Origin: Paratissierella segnis
Lineage (GTDB): Bacteria > Bacillota > Clostridia > Tissierellales > Tissierellaceae
Length of the DNA: 47,720 nucleotides
Reading direction: 5' to 3'
NCBI RefSeq assembly: GCF_014385195.1
Contig: NZ_JACRTG010000027.1
Location: forward strand, 1 to 47,720
Below, piece after piece: positions 8,602-16,861 of this stretch; position 1 is the stretch's first letter; the number at the start of each line of letters is the position of its first letter. The translations under genes and the position numbers were made by a program. The notes under the pieces were generated by a model. The model was not told the DNA's origin. It searched no databases and saw only the letters and a program-made list of their open reading frames with translations.

Positions 8602-9426
8602 TTAAATTAATTGAGTTATTACAGTAATAATTCCTACAATCCATAGATAATATGAAAAGTAATGAAGGTTATTATTTTTTAATACTTTTATAAAGGTTTT
8701 AATCGAGATAACACCAACAACCGCTGACAATATTACACCAACGATTAGAGGAGCATTAATCATAACAATATTTGGTCCTTCCTTAAATACATCTATTATC
8801 CCCAACAAAAAAGCACCAAAAATAGCAGGCAGTGCCAACAAAAAAGAGTATTCTGTAGCTAATGATTTGTTTAAGCCTCTAAACAAACTAGCTACTATTG
8901 TAGAGCCTGATCTTGATATGCCCGGTATGATAGCTATACCTTGACAAGTCCCTACTACCAAAGAATCCATTAAATTCATATCTTCTATTTTTCTATTTTT
9001 AGAAGTTTTTCTTTCAGCAAAATATAATAGAAAACCTGTTACAATAAAAGCAATACCTATTGGTAATATTGAAGTATATAAATTTTTAAAAAAATCTTCG
9101 AACAATAGTCCAATTATTGCAGTAGGTATACTTCCCGTCAAAACAAATAACCCTAATTTTTGATGTGCTGTAAGCTTTTTTCTTCTTCCTTTAATTATAT
9201 CTCCAATTAATATAAAAATTTCATAAATTATCTTTTTTATGTCTTTAAAATAAACAATAAAAATAGAAATCAATGTTCCGAAATGCAGCATTTCCATAAA
9301 AAACAAATTACCTTCTTCTATACCAAATAAATGCTGTAATAAAGCCAGATGTCCTGAACTACTAATAGGTAAAAATTCTGCAATTCCCTGGAATATTCCT
9401 AAAATTACCGCTTGTATTAAACTCAA
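8602..9426 (-). CDS. uppP: Undecaprenyl-diphosphate phosphatase
   Basis: 274 residues, normal for the BacA/UppP family, with multiple membrane helices. It recycles the lipid carrier by removing a phosphate from undecaprenyl diphosphate. Both active-site signatures are present: GIAEFLPISSSGHLAL near residues 14-29 and PGISRSGSTIVASLF near 168-182. Translation starts at a TTG preceded by GGGGG. The gene has its own extended -10 promoter and is 28 bases from ftsK. It acts on the product of UppS, encoded at 30.5-31.2 kb. Confidence 0.97.
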   Translation of the reverse strand: MSLIQAVILGIFQGIAEFLPISSSGHLALLQHLFGIEEGNLFFMEMLHFGTLISIFIVYFKDIKKIIYEIFILIGDIIKGRRKKLTAHQKLGLFVLTGSIPTAIIGLLFEDFFKNLYTSILPIGIAFIVTGFLLYFAERKTSKNRKIEDMNLMDSLVVGTCQGIAIIPGISRSGSTIVASLFRGLNKSLATEYSFLLALPAIFGAFLLGIIDVFKEGPNIVMINAPLIVGVILSAVVGVISIKTFIKVLKNNNLHYFSYYLWIVGIITVITQLI

Positions 9427-9456
9427 ATGTATTTCCCCCTTTATTCACTTTATAGT

Positions 9457-9485
9457 ATTATAGCATATTTATAAACTATAATCTA
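9457..9485 (-). promoter_or_regulatory. uppP promoter with extended -10
   Basis: TATGCTATAAT on the minus strand gives TATAAT at 9457-9462 preceded by TGC. A poor -35 (TAGATT) lies 17 bases upstream. The first transcribed base would be near 9450, about 24 bases before the TTG start. Confidence 0.65.
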
Positions 9486-9565
9486 ATATTTTTATGTGTA
9501 AAGCCCTGCTTTCATTGCATAAAAGAGCTTTATAGAAATGAATTTCATAAGAGCCATTTTATTTG

Positions 9566-10288
9566 TCAATAAATGCTTTTCTTATCATTTATTAATTCTT
9601 TCATTTTATTTAAAGCAAAGGAGAAATTACCTACGCTATCAATTAAACCATATTTCACTGCTTCTTCACCTACTAAAATGGTGCCAATGTCATTTGCCAG
9701 TTGATCAGTTGCATACATTAGATCCATAAGTGATTTTTCACTAATATTTGATGTACGTAAAATAAAATCAATAATCCTTTTTTGCATTTTTTGGAAATAT
9801 CTAAAGGTCTGAGGAACTCCAATTACTAATCCTGTTGTTCTGATTGGGTGAATGGTCATTGTGGCTGACTCAACTATTACAGAATAGTCAGTGCAAGTAG
9901 CCAAAGGAACACCAATACTATGACCTCCACCTAATACCAAAGAAACTTTTGGTTTGTTTATTCCGTTGATCATTTCGGCCAATGCAAGCCCTGCTTCCAC
10001 ATCTCCTCCAACTGTATTGAGTATGATAAATAACCCCTTTATGTTAGAATCCTGTTGAGCATTTATTAATAAAGGAATGATATGTTCATATTTGGTCGTT
10101 TTTTTATCAGCAGGTGCTACAAAATGGCCTTCAATTTCACCTATTATTGAAATAAATTGTATATCGTTTTTGCTGGTAGCTAATTCATTAGGAATCCCAA
10201 GTTCTTTTATATTCTCAGTTTTATCAGTGTTGTTCCCATCAGCTTCTTTGTTTTCGTCTAATTTTTTGTCATCATCTTTTGAAAGCAT
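9566..10288 (-). CDS. tepA: ClpP-fold protease of the TepA type
   Basis: 240 residues. The family is a ClpP-related serine protease known in Bacillus as translocation-enhancing protein A. The N-terminal 35 residues are charged and low-complexity (DDDKKLDENKEADG). The fold then shows FIILNTVGGDVEAGLALAEMI, the nucleophile-elbow region LGGGHSIGVPLA with Ser at about residue 124, and a histidine in MTIHPIRTTG near 147. No signal peptide is seen, so it is probably cytoplasmic. The gene precedes uppP and the ftsK/spoIIIE translocase, as tepA precedes spoIIIE in Bacillus. The ATG follows GAGGAGG. Substrates are not evident. Confidence 0.88.
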   Translation of the reverse strand: MLSKDDDKKLDENKEADGNNTDKTENIKELGIPNELATSKNDIQFISIIGEIEGHFVAPADKKTTKYEHIIPLLINAQQDSNIKGLFIILNTVGGDVEAGLALAEMINGINKPKVSLVLGGGHSIGVPLATCTDYSVIVESATMTIHPIRTTGLVIGVPQTFRYFQKMQKRIIDFILRTSNISEKSLMDLMYATDQLANDIGTILVGEEAVKYGLIDSVGNFSFALNKMKELINDKKSIY

Positions 10289-10349
10289 ATATTTCCTCCT
10301 CTTTAAGTTTTTCCTAATTAGCTTTAACCTTATTATTTATATTATTCTT

Positions 10350-10392
10350 AAAAGAGAAAAACATAATCTTAAAAATTTTAAAGATTATGTTT
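10350..10392 (-). terminator. Intrinsic terminator after ymxH
   Basis: On the minus strand a perfect 12-bp stem, AAACATAATCTT paired with AAGATTATGTTT around a 10-base loop, is followed by TTCTCTTTT. It begins 8 bases past the ymxH stop, so tepA must start from its own promoter or depend on readthrough. Confidence 0.8.
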
Positions 10393-10399
10393 AAAAAAT

Positions 10400-10642
10400 T
10401 TAGCTATCCAATTCAACTATAATCATATCATATCCAATTTTCCTTATTGCATCCCAAGGAATTTCTATGCCATTTTTTTCAATGCCAAAAAGTTTTGATG
10501 AAAATCTTCTGTCAGGTGCAATTAAACTTAAAATTTTACCGGTTTTTTCTTCGATAATTAAATCAGAATCAGCCAATATACCAAGCCTACCACCGTTGTT
10601 TAAATTGACGACTTCTTTTTCGCCCAACTCACTTAATTTCAT
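10400..10642 (-). CDS. ymxH: YlmC/YmxH family PRC-barrel protein
   Basis: 80 residues, the usual size of this family. A single PRC-barrel-like domain spans the protein: KLSELGEKEVVNLNNGGRLG, then DLIIEEKTGKILSLIAP and a conserved end IPWDAIRKIGYDMIIVEL. Members occur in spore-forming Firmicutes and are linked to sporulation; no biochemical role is established. Its place after the M16 peptidase gene (here with dut between) matches Bacillus ymxH. The start is an ATG behind GGGGTG. Confidence 0.9.
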   Translation of the reverse strand: MKLSELGEKEVVNLNNGGRLGILADSDLIIEEKTGKILSLIAPDRRFSSKLFGIEKNGIEIPWDAIRKIGYDMIIVELDS

Positions 10643-10768
10643 ATTATCACCCCAAATAAACTTTTAATAATAAATAAGAAGGTTCTGTTAGTATTCTACT
10701 ATTATAAGTATATGTGGTTATTTGTTGTTTATTCATATCATTTATGATAATATCAATTATGCTACTAA
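10643..10768. other. 126-base gap between dut and ymxH
   Basis: AT-rich, no open frame of note. A 14-base palindrome TATCATTTATGATA lies at 10736-10749, close behind dut, too weak and without a U-run to be a convincing terminator. I could not find a clear sigma-A promoter for ymxH; a sporulation sigma factor would fit the family but is not demonstrable. Confidence 0.4.
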
Positions 10769-11200
10769 TTAAACTCCGGTATGACCAAATCCTCCTTCTC
10801 CTCTATCTGTCTCATCTAAACTTCCCACAAGATCAAAATCTATCCATTCGTGTTTAATCAAAACCAGTTGTGCTATTCTATCCCCATTATTTATCGTGAA
10901 GGGTTCTTTTCCTAAGTTGATAAGTATAATTTTTATTTCACCTCTATAATCGCTATCAATTGTCCCTATGCCATTAGCCAATGTAATTCCATGTTTTAAT
11001 GCCAATCCGCTTCTACCTCTTATTTGCCCCTCGTATCCTTTCGGTATAGATAGAAATAGACCTGTTGGCACTAATACCCTATCTAAAGGTTTAAGCACTA
11101 TAGCGTCGTCTATATAGGCCTTTAAATCCATTCCGGCTGAATAGGGTGTCTTATATTCCGGCAACGGAAAGGGACTTTTATTTAAAACTTTAACAATCAT
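10769..11200 (-). CDS. dut: Deoxyuridine 5'-triphosphate nucleotidohydrolase (dUTPase)
   Basis: 143 residues, a typical trimeric dUTPase, which hydrolyses dUTP to dUMP and keeps uracil out of DNA. All five motifs can be read: AGMDLKAY (1), GRSGLALKHG (2), GIGTIDSDYRGEIK (3), NGDRIAQLVL (4) and the C-terminal GEGGFGHTG (5) that closes over the nucleotide. An AGGAGATG site precedes the ATG, and the gene starts 14 bases after the M16 peptidase gene, so it is the last cistron of the ylxY-peptidase unit. Confidence 0.97.
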   Translation of the reverse strand: MIVKVLNKSPFPLPEYKTPYSAGMDLKAYIDDAIVLKPLDRVLVPTGLFLSIPKGYEGQIRGRSGLALKHGITLANGIGTIDSDYRGEIKIILINLGKEPFTINNGDRIAQLVLIKHEWIDFDLVGSLDETDRGEGGFGHTGV

Positions 11201-11214
11201 CTATCTTCATCTCC

Positions 11215-12492
11215 TTATCCAAATAGTATTTCTTTGATTTCTTCTTCAACTGTTTCCTGCTCGTCCAATTCTCCAACATAAGCAATATTGAAGCTATCAT
11301 TTTGAAATATGTGATTTACAACTCTTTCGATGTCATCCATTTTTACATTATCTATTTTTTTAATTACCTCTTCGATTGTCTCAATTCTATGAAATTGAGA
11401 TGTAGATTTTCCAATTTCCATCATTCTGTTAAATGTGGATTCCATAGCTAATATATAATTTCCCTTTAACTGATCCTTTGATCTACTCAATTCATCTTTC
11501 GTTATCAAGCTTTTCTTAATTTTCCTGATTTCTTCATCAATCAGTTTAATTGATTTAATTAAATTTTCAGAATTTAACCCTGCATATATTGTAAATATTC
11601 CGATATCTTTATAAGCTGTCATATGTGAATCTATGTCATAAACCAACCCCTCATCTTCTCTTAGCCTTTGGAATAGTTTTGAGCTCATACTTCCTCCGAA
11701 TATATTGTTAAGAATTAATATTGGATAAATATCATCAGACATACTATTTACGCCATTCATTCCGATACAAAGATTAAGTTGCTCAAAATTTTTATTTATC
11801 CCTTTTATATTGTTGGTAAAATTATAAGTAATAATATTGGAAACATCTTTCGTACTATTTCCAATATTAAATTTCCCAAAAGTATTGTTAAGCTGAGAAA
11901 TTACCTTTTTTTCATCAAATTTACCGACTATTGAAATTATAATATCTTCAGGATTGTAATTTTCATAGAAATATTTAAGGATCTTATCTTTGTTCAAATT
12001 TATTATACTGCTATCAATTCCCAATATCGGATATTCAAGTGGTGTTTTCTTAAACATTATTTCATTTAACAACTCATATACTAAATCCTCCGGCGAATCC
12101 TGATACATATTTATTTCTTCCATTATGACATTCTTCTCTTTTTCGATTTCACCATCTAAAAATAAAGAGTTTAAGAACATATCCGAAAGAACATCTATAG
12201 CTATATTAAGATGATCATCTAATACTTTTATATAATAAGCCGTTTGTTCTTTTCCCGTAAAAGCATTTATTTGACCTCCTACATTGTCTATAGCTTCAGC
12301 GATTTCCTTAGAAGTCCTTGATTTTGTACCTTTAAAAAGCATATGCTCAATAAAATGTGATACTCCATTGTTTGTTTCATTTTCCCTTATTGAACCGCAT
12401 TCTATAACAACTCCTAGGGTTACCGAATTTAAGTAATCTACTTTCTCCATTGCCACATGTATTCCATTATCCAATTTATCTAAAATGTACAT
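11215..12492 (-). CDS. mlpA: M16 family zinc metallopeptidase (MlpA/YmxG type)
   Basis: 425 residues from the ATG at 12492, which follows GGAGGAAATA; a TTG at 12504 lies in that site itself. The inverse zinc motif HFIEH is at about residues 44-48, with the third ligand glutamate expected in the KEKNVIMEEINMY region near 120. The second, inactive half ends the protein, with the family's R/Y-type substrate segment (FQRLREDEGLVYDI) in it. Members are cytoplasmic processing or degrading peptidases. In Bacillus the orthologue lies after pnp-ylxY, as here. It begins 15 bases after ylxY, so the two are cotranscribed. Confidence 0.94.
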   Translation of the reverse strand: MYILDKLDNGIHVAMEKVDYLNSVTLGVVIECGSIRENETNNGVSHFIEHMLFKGTKSRTSKEIAEAIDNVGGQINAFTGKEQTAYYIKVLDDHLNIAIDVLSDMFLNSLFLDGEIEKEKNVIMEEINMYQDSPEDLVYELLNEIMFKKTPLEYPILGIDSSIINLNKDKILKYFYENYNPEDIIISIVGKFDEKKVISQLNNTFGKFNIGNSTKDVSNIITYNFTNNIKGINKNFEQLNLCIGMNGVNSMSDDIYPILILNNIFGGSMSSKLFQRLREDEGLVYDIDSHMTAYKDIGIFTIYAGLNSENLIKSIKLIDEEIRKIKKSLITKDELSRSKDQLKGNYILAMESTFNRMMEIGKSTSQFHRIETIEEVIKKIDNVKMDDIERVVNHIFQNDSFNIAYVGELDEQETVEEEIKEILFG

Positions 12493-12507
12493 TATTTCCT
12501 CCAATTT

Positions 12508-13215
12508 TTAATTTATCACATCACCTATTGTACCAATTTTATATCCTTTTTGAAATAGGAAATTGATTATTTCCGGTAAGGCTTTTACCGTTTCTTGAGT
12601 GGGATGTATAAGTATAATAGCGGAATTATGTATTTTACTTTCAACTCGATTAATTATTACATCTTTGGTGCTGTCTTCTCGCCAGTCTATGGTATCTATA
12701 CTCCATAATACCAATTTATATCCTAAATCTTTGGCTGCTTTTACGGTTTCATCATTGAATGCTCCGGAGGGAGGTCCAAAATATTTTGGGGACTTCCCCG
12801 TTATATCCATTATACTATTATGTGCCTTTAATATTTCTTCCTTATTCTTATCATAACTTAATTTATCATAATCCACATGATTATAACCATGATTTCCTAT
12901 TTCATGGTTATCTGCGTCAATTGATTTAATTAAGTCAGGATTTTCTTTAGCCCACCTTCCTGTGGGGAAAAAAGAAATCTTGATGTCCTTATCTTTAAAT
13001 ATTTGGAGCATATCTGGGATATACTCATTTCCCCAGTCTACATTGCATGCAAAAGCTACGATCTTTTCATCTCTTGTCCCTTTATAAAAGATATCTTCAT
13101 TAAATACATCTTTAGCATTTGAGCCAAATAGTAGAAATAATATTAAGCCTATCAATAACAATAAAGCTATAAGAATTATAAAAATTGTATTTTTCTTTAT
13201 AACTAACATCTTCAT
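12508..13215 (-). CDS. ylxY: Polysaccharide deacetylase family protein (YlxY type), membrane-anchored
   Basis: 235 residues. One hydrophobic segment (about residues 10-30) acts as signal anchor, so the catalytic NodB-homology domain faces outward. Motif 1 is NVDWG rather than the common TFDDGP, as in the YlxY/PdaB branch. Motif 2 is HEIGNHGYNH with both zinc-type histidines, and motif 3 includes YFGPPSGAFN. A tryptophan-rich LWSIDTIDWRE and a late ILIHPTQ histidine complete the set. Activity on peptidoglycan or another polymer is not shown; some YlxY homologues are thought weakly active or inactive. The gene follows the pnp terminator and is probably read with the M16 peptidase. Confidence 0.9.
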   Translation of the reverse strand: MKMLVIKKNTIFIILIALLLLIGLILFLLFGSNAKDVFNEDIFYKGTRDEKIVAFACNVDWGNEYIPDMLQIFKDKDIKISFFPTGRWAKENPDLIKSIDADNHEIGNHGYNHVDYDKLSYDKNKEEILKAHNSIMDITGKSPKYFGPPSGAFNDETVKAAKDLGYKLVLWSIDTIDWREDSTKDVIINRVESKIHNSAIILIHPTQETVKALPEIINFLFQKGYKIGTIGDVIN

Positions 13216-13280
13216 AGCATAAACCCCCTTGATATATTCTATATAAATATATATTCAATTGGGAAAGTTATATACAAAGA

Positions 13281-13310
13281 AATTAAAACATGAACCAATT
13301 GGGTTCATGT
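13281..13310 (-). terminator. Intrinsic terminator after pnp
   Basis: On the minus strand ACATGAACC pairs with GGTTCATGT around CAATT and is followed by TTTAATTTCTTT. It lies 8 bases past the pnp stop. Confidence 0.8.
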
Positions 13311-13317
13311 AAATAAA

Positions 13318-15414
13318 TTATTTTTCGCCTTTAGGCTCTTCGGGCAACAATACCTTTCTAGATAGATTGATTCTTCCTTGGTTATCTATTTCCGTAACCT
13401 TTACCAAAACTTCATCTCCAACTGAAACCACATCTTCTACCTTATTTACCCTCTCTTTAGCCAGTTGAGATATATGGACCAGACCCTCTTTACCATTAAG
13501 AACATCTACGAAGGCGCCAAAGTTAGTTATACGCGTTACCTTACCTAAATAAATGTCCCCTACCTCTACTTCCTTAACTATATCATTTATCATAGATATT
13601 GCCTTTTCTCCGCCTTCAGAGGACACAGCAGCAATAAATACCTTGCCTTCATCATCAATATCTATTTTTACTCCTGTTTCATCTATTATCTTGTTTATCA
13701 TCTTTCCGCCAGGACCTATTATATCCCTAATCTTATCCGGGTTAACTTGCATGGTGTATATCTTAGGAGCATATTTAGATAGGTCATGTCTAGGAGAAGA
13801 AATGGTTTCGGCCATTTTATCCAATATAAACAACCTTCCTCGTCTTGCTTTCTCCAGTGCATCTTTCAATATCTTTCCATCTATTCCGTCAATCTTAATA
13901 TCCATTTGGATTGCTGTAACACCATATCTAGTGCCGGCAACCTTAAAGTCCATATCTCCTAAATGATCTTCCATACCTTGAATGTCATAAAGAATAGCCA
14001 CTTTGTCATCTTCCTTAATTAAACCCATTGCTATGCCTGCAACCGGTGATTTAATAGGTACACCTGCGTCTAGCAAGGACAGAGTGCTTCCGCAAACACT
14101 TGCTTGGGATGATGAACCATTTGAACCTAATACTTCAGATACCAATCTAATGGTATAAGGGAAATCTTCCTCTGATGGTATGACCGGCTCCAATGCTCTT
14201 TCAGCTAAAGCCCCATGTCCTATTTCTCTTCTGCCGGGACTTCTCAATGGTTTTGTTTCACCAACTGAATATGGTGGAAAGTTATAATGGTGCATATATC
14301 TTTTAGAATCTTCTTCTCCAAGCCCATCTATTACCTGAGCATCACTTATTGCTCCTAGTGTGGTAATTGTAAGCACCTGAGTTTGACCTCTTGTAAATAA
14401 ACCTGAACCGTGAGTTCTAGGTAACAGTCCTACTTCACATGTTATTGGCCTGATTTCATCCACTTTTCTGTTGTCAGGTCTTATTCCTTCTTCAATTATT
14501 AGTCTTCTTACTTCTTTTCTAATTATATTCTCTATTATTTCATCTATATCTTTTTCAGTTTCCGGATAATCAGCTAAAAATTTTTCTAAAATTTCATTAG
14601 AAACCTGAGCTATATTATCTTCTCTTTCTTGTTTTTCAACAGTATTGATAGCAGCAATTAATTTTTCAGTACCATATACAATAATTTTTTCTTTCAATTC
14701 ATCGTTGGGTTTGAATACTTCGTACTTTGATTTTTCCTTTCCACAATCTCTAGCTATTTCTTCAACAAAAGAGCAAATCTTCTTGATCTCCTCATGGGCT
14801 AATAATATTCCCTCTAACATTGTTTCCTCAGGGACTTCATTTGCGCCTGCTTCGACCATCATAATTGCTGATTTTGTACCGGATACAGTTAAATGAATTG
14901 CTGATTTTTCTCTTTCTTCACAATTTGGATTTATAATAAATTTACCATCTATTAGCCCAACAATTACAGCTCCTGTAGGTCCATCAAAGGGAATATCCGA
15001 TACTGATAGAGCTATAGAAGAACCTATCATTGCTGCTATTTCAGGACTATTGTCTTGATCAACCGAAAGCACGGTAGCTATAACCTGTACATCATTTCTA
15101 AAACCTTCGGGGAATAAAGGTCTGATGGGTCTATCTATAAGCCTTGAAGTAAGTATTGCCTTTTCGCTTGGTCTGCCTTCTCTTTTTATAAAACCTCCTG
15201 GTATTTTCCCAACTGAGTATAATTTTTCTTCGTAATCTACGCTCAGTGGGAAAAAGTCTATTCCCTCTCTTGGTTCTTTAGATTGAGTAGCAGTAACTAA
15301 AACCACAGTATCTCCATATTGAACTAAACAAGAGCCGCCTGCTTGGAGAGCGACTTTGCCAATGGTCACTACCAAATCTCTACCAGCTAAACTATACTGG
15401 AATTTCTTCTCCAT
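13318..15414 (-). CDS. pnp: Polyribonucleotide nucleotidyltransferase (PNPase)
   Basis: 698 residues, full length. PNPase is a trimeric 3'-to-5' phosphorolytic exoribonuclease. Two RNase PH domains occupy about residues 1-230 and 310-540, with FTRGQTQVLTITTLG and GRREIGHGALAERAL in the second. The KH domain reads IRDIIGPGGKMINKIIDETG near 560, and an S1 domain (GKVTRITNFGAFVDVL, about 620-695) ends the protein. The ATG follows AGGAGG. As in most Firmicutes it lies directly after rpsO. A TATAAT at 15459-15464 on the minus strand (preceded by TG) may give it an own promoter, but the -35 is unconvincing. Confidence 0.98.
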   Translation of the reverse strand: MEKKFQYSLAGRDLVVTIGKVALQAGGSCLVQYGDTVVLVTATQSKEPREGIDFFPLSVDYEEKLYSVGKIPGGFIKREGRPSEKAILTSRLIDRPIRPLFPEGFRNDVQVIATVLSVDQDNSPEIAAMIGSSIALSVSDIPFDGPTGAVIVGLIDGKFIINPNCEEREKSAIHLTVSGTKSAIMMVEAGANEVPEETMLEGILLAHEEIKKICSFVEEIARDCGKEKSKYEVFKPNDELKEKIIVYGTEKLIAAINTVEKQEREDNIAQVSNEILEKFLADYPETEKDIDEIIENIIRKEVRRLIIEEGIRPDNRKVDEIRPITCEVGLLPRTHGSGLFTRGQTQVLTITTLGAISDAQVIDGLGEEDSKRYMHHYNFPPYSVGETKPLRSPGRREIGHGALAERALEPVIPSEEDFPYTIRLVSEVLGSNGSSSQASVCGSTLSLLDAGVPIKSPVAGIAMGLIKEDDKVAILYDIQGMEDHLGDMDFKVAGTRYGVTAIQMDIKIDGIDGKILKDALEKARRGRLFILDKMAETISSPRHDLSKYAPKIYTMQVNPDKIRDIIGPGGKMINKIIDETGVKIDIDDEGKVFIAAVSSEGGEKAISMINDIVKEVEVGDIYLGKVTRITNFGAFVDVLNGKEGLVHISQLAKERVNKVEDVVSVGDEVLVKVTEIDNQGRINLSRKVLLPEEPKGEK

Positions 15415-15525
15415 ATAATACCTCCTATTAAATTTTCTATCTTTATTATAACCATTTATTTAATTATACACTAAATAAAACAGCATAAAAAGTTTCTCTT
15501 ATGTTACTCTGTAAGATAAACTAAT

Positions 15526-15546
15526 AGAGCGGGATTATCCCGCTCT
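15526..15546 (-). terminator. Hairpin between rpsO and pnp
   Basis: AGAGCGGGA and TCCCGCTCT form a 9-bp, GC-rich stem with a 3-base loop, 2 bases past the rpsO stop. The following minus-strand bases (ATTAGTTTATCTT) are only moderately U-rich, so it may be a leaky terminator or an RNase III/processing hairpin controlling pnp. Confidence 0.6.
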
Positions 15547-15548
15547 TA

Positions 15549-15815
15549 TTAACCTCTGATGCCTAATTTTTCAATTAAGGAACGATATCTTTCAATATCA
15601 TTTGCTTGTAAATATTTTAAAAGTCCTCTTCTTTGACCAACCATTTTTAACAAACCTCTCCTTGAATGGTGATCTTTTTTATGAGTTTTAAGATGCTCAT
15701 TTACTGAGTTAATTCTGTAAGTCAATAATGCGATTTGCACTTCCGGAGAACCTGTATCTCCTTCATGCATTTTGTAATCATTGATAATTTGCTCTTTTAC
15801 TTCCTTTGATAACAT
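15549..15815 (-). CDS. rpsO: 30S ribosomal protein S15 (uS15)
   Basis: 88 residues, exactly the usual bacterial length. S15 binds 16S rRNA early in assembly of the 30S platform. The signature HEGDTGSPEVQIALLTYRIN is followed by HLKTHKKDHHSRRGLLKMVGQRRGLLKYL. The ATG stands behind GGAGG. The gene has its own promoter and a folded leader that looks like the S15 autoregulatory site. Confidence 0.98.
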   Translation of the reverse strand: MLSKEVKEQIINDYKMHEGDTGSPEVQIALLTYRINSVNEHLKTHKKDHHSRRGLLKMVGQRRGLLKYLQANDIERYRSLIEKLGIRG

Positions 15816-15848
15816 TAAATTACACCTCCAAAATTTTATACACCAAAG

Positions 15849-15889
15849 ACCAAGTTACCCGCCGAGGAACGAAATACTTAGTTCTTGGT
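15849..15889 (-). promoter_or_regulatory. Putative S15 autoregulatory leader of rpsO
   Basis: The transcribed strand has an outer stem ACCAAG/CTTGGT (15884-15889 with 15849-15854) enclosing a GAAC/GTTC stem and a CCTCGGCGGG segment, giving a three-way-junction-like fold just ahead of the ribosome-binding site. S15 is known to control its own mRNA through such leaders in several phyla; assignment here is by position and fold. Confidence 0.55.
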
Positions 15890-15908
15890 AATTTCTATGA
15901 CATTAAAT

Positions 15909-15936
15909 ATATTATCATAATATTTTTATAATGTAA
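15909..15936 (-). promoter_or_regulatory. rpsO promoter
   Basis: TTACAT at 15931-15936 and TAATAT at 15909-15914 (minus strand) are 16 bases apart, with TGA directly before the -10 giving an extended -10. It lies just past the ribF stop. Confidence 0.6.
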
Positions 15937-15940
15937 ATAT

Positions 15941-16852
15941 TTAATATGCTTTAACTTGCATTATATCCTTATGCATTTGTTTTTTTAATAAATCTATAGT
16001 TTCAAATTTATATTCATCTCTTAAATATCTAATAAATTTTAACTCTACAATTTTATCATATATATTTAAATTAAAATCAATTATATGTGATTCAATTTTA
16101 AGTTCGTTCCCTTCAAAGGTAGGATTATATCCAATACTTGTCGCACTTAAATATTCTTTGTTATCTACAATAGTCCTTGTAGCATATACTCCATTTCTAG
16201 GAATTATATAATCGTCTAAAAGCTCAATATTGGCTGTAGGAAATCCCAGTTTTTCCCCTCTTTTTTTCCCATGAACTACCTTTCCTCTTACGGAATAATC
16301 TCTACCAAGCAAGGCTTTTGCTTCATCTATATCACCTTTAACAATAAGTTCTCTGATTTTTGTGCTGCTGACAATTTCATTATTTACATACATTGGACTT
16401 ACAATATTCACAAAGTAATGAAATTTATTTCCCAATTTCTCCAATAAATTTGCATTTCCAGATTTTTTATATCCAAATGTATAATCGGTACCTACTGATA
16501 CAGCTTTACAATTAAGTTTTTCAATCAAAATACCTTTTACAAATTCCTCCGGGCTTAATTTCATAATATTTTCATTAAAGCTCATGGTATAGACAATATC
16601 CACACCTAAATTTTCAATTAAATCATATTTTTGCTTTAAAGAAGTTATAAGTTTTGGCCCTTTCCCATCTAATATCGTTTTTGTATGATTGTTAAAGAGT
16701 AAAACGGAGGATTTTAATCCAAATTTTCTAGAAATCTCAACCATTTCTTTAATTAATTTTTGATGTCCTATATGAACTCCATCAAAATTCCCTAGTGCTA
16801 TTGCTGTTTCAAATCTATCTTCTTTAAAATTTTCTATGTTTATTATTTCCAT
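15941..16852 (-). CDS. ribF: Bifunctional riboflavin kinase / FAD synthetase
   Basis: 303 residues from the ATG at 16852, which follows AGGTGGG; the in-frame GTG at 16861 lies in that site. It converts riboflavin to FMN and then FAD. The N-terminal nucleotidyltransferase domain shows ALGNFDGVHIGHQKLI (the HxGH motif) near residue 20 and VSSTKIRELI. The C-terminal flavokinase domain carries GEKLGFPTANIEL and NGVYATR. It begins 10 bases after the truB stop, with which it is coupled. Confidence 0.97.
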   Translation of the reverse strand: MEIINIENFKEDRFETAIALGNFDGVHIGHQKLIKEMVEISRKFGLKSSVLLFNNHTKTILDGKGPKLITSLKQKYDLIENLGVDIVYTMSFNENIMKLSPEEFVKGILIEKLNCKAVSVGTDYTFGYKKSGNANLLEKLGNKFHYFVNIVSPMYVNNEIVSSTKIRELIVKGDIDEAKALLGRDYSVRGKVVHGKKRGEKLGFPTANIELLDDYIIPRNGVYATRTIVDNKEYLSATSIGYNPTFEGNELKIESHIIDFNLNIYDKIVELKFIRYLRDEYKFETIDLLKKQMHKDIMQVKAY

Positions 16853-16861
16853 TAAACCCAC

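Noticed and set aside
9499..9536. AAAGCTC/GGGCTTT-type stem after tepA considered as a terminator
   Set aside because: The stem is imperfect and the minus-strand tail (ACACATAAAAAT) lacks a U-run.
15841..15890. Leader of rpsO considered as a T-box or other metabolite riboswitch
   Set aside because: No T-box sequence (AGGGTGGNACCGCG) or known riboswitch core is visible, and the gene encodes a ribosomal protein with known self-regulation.
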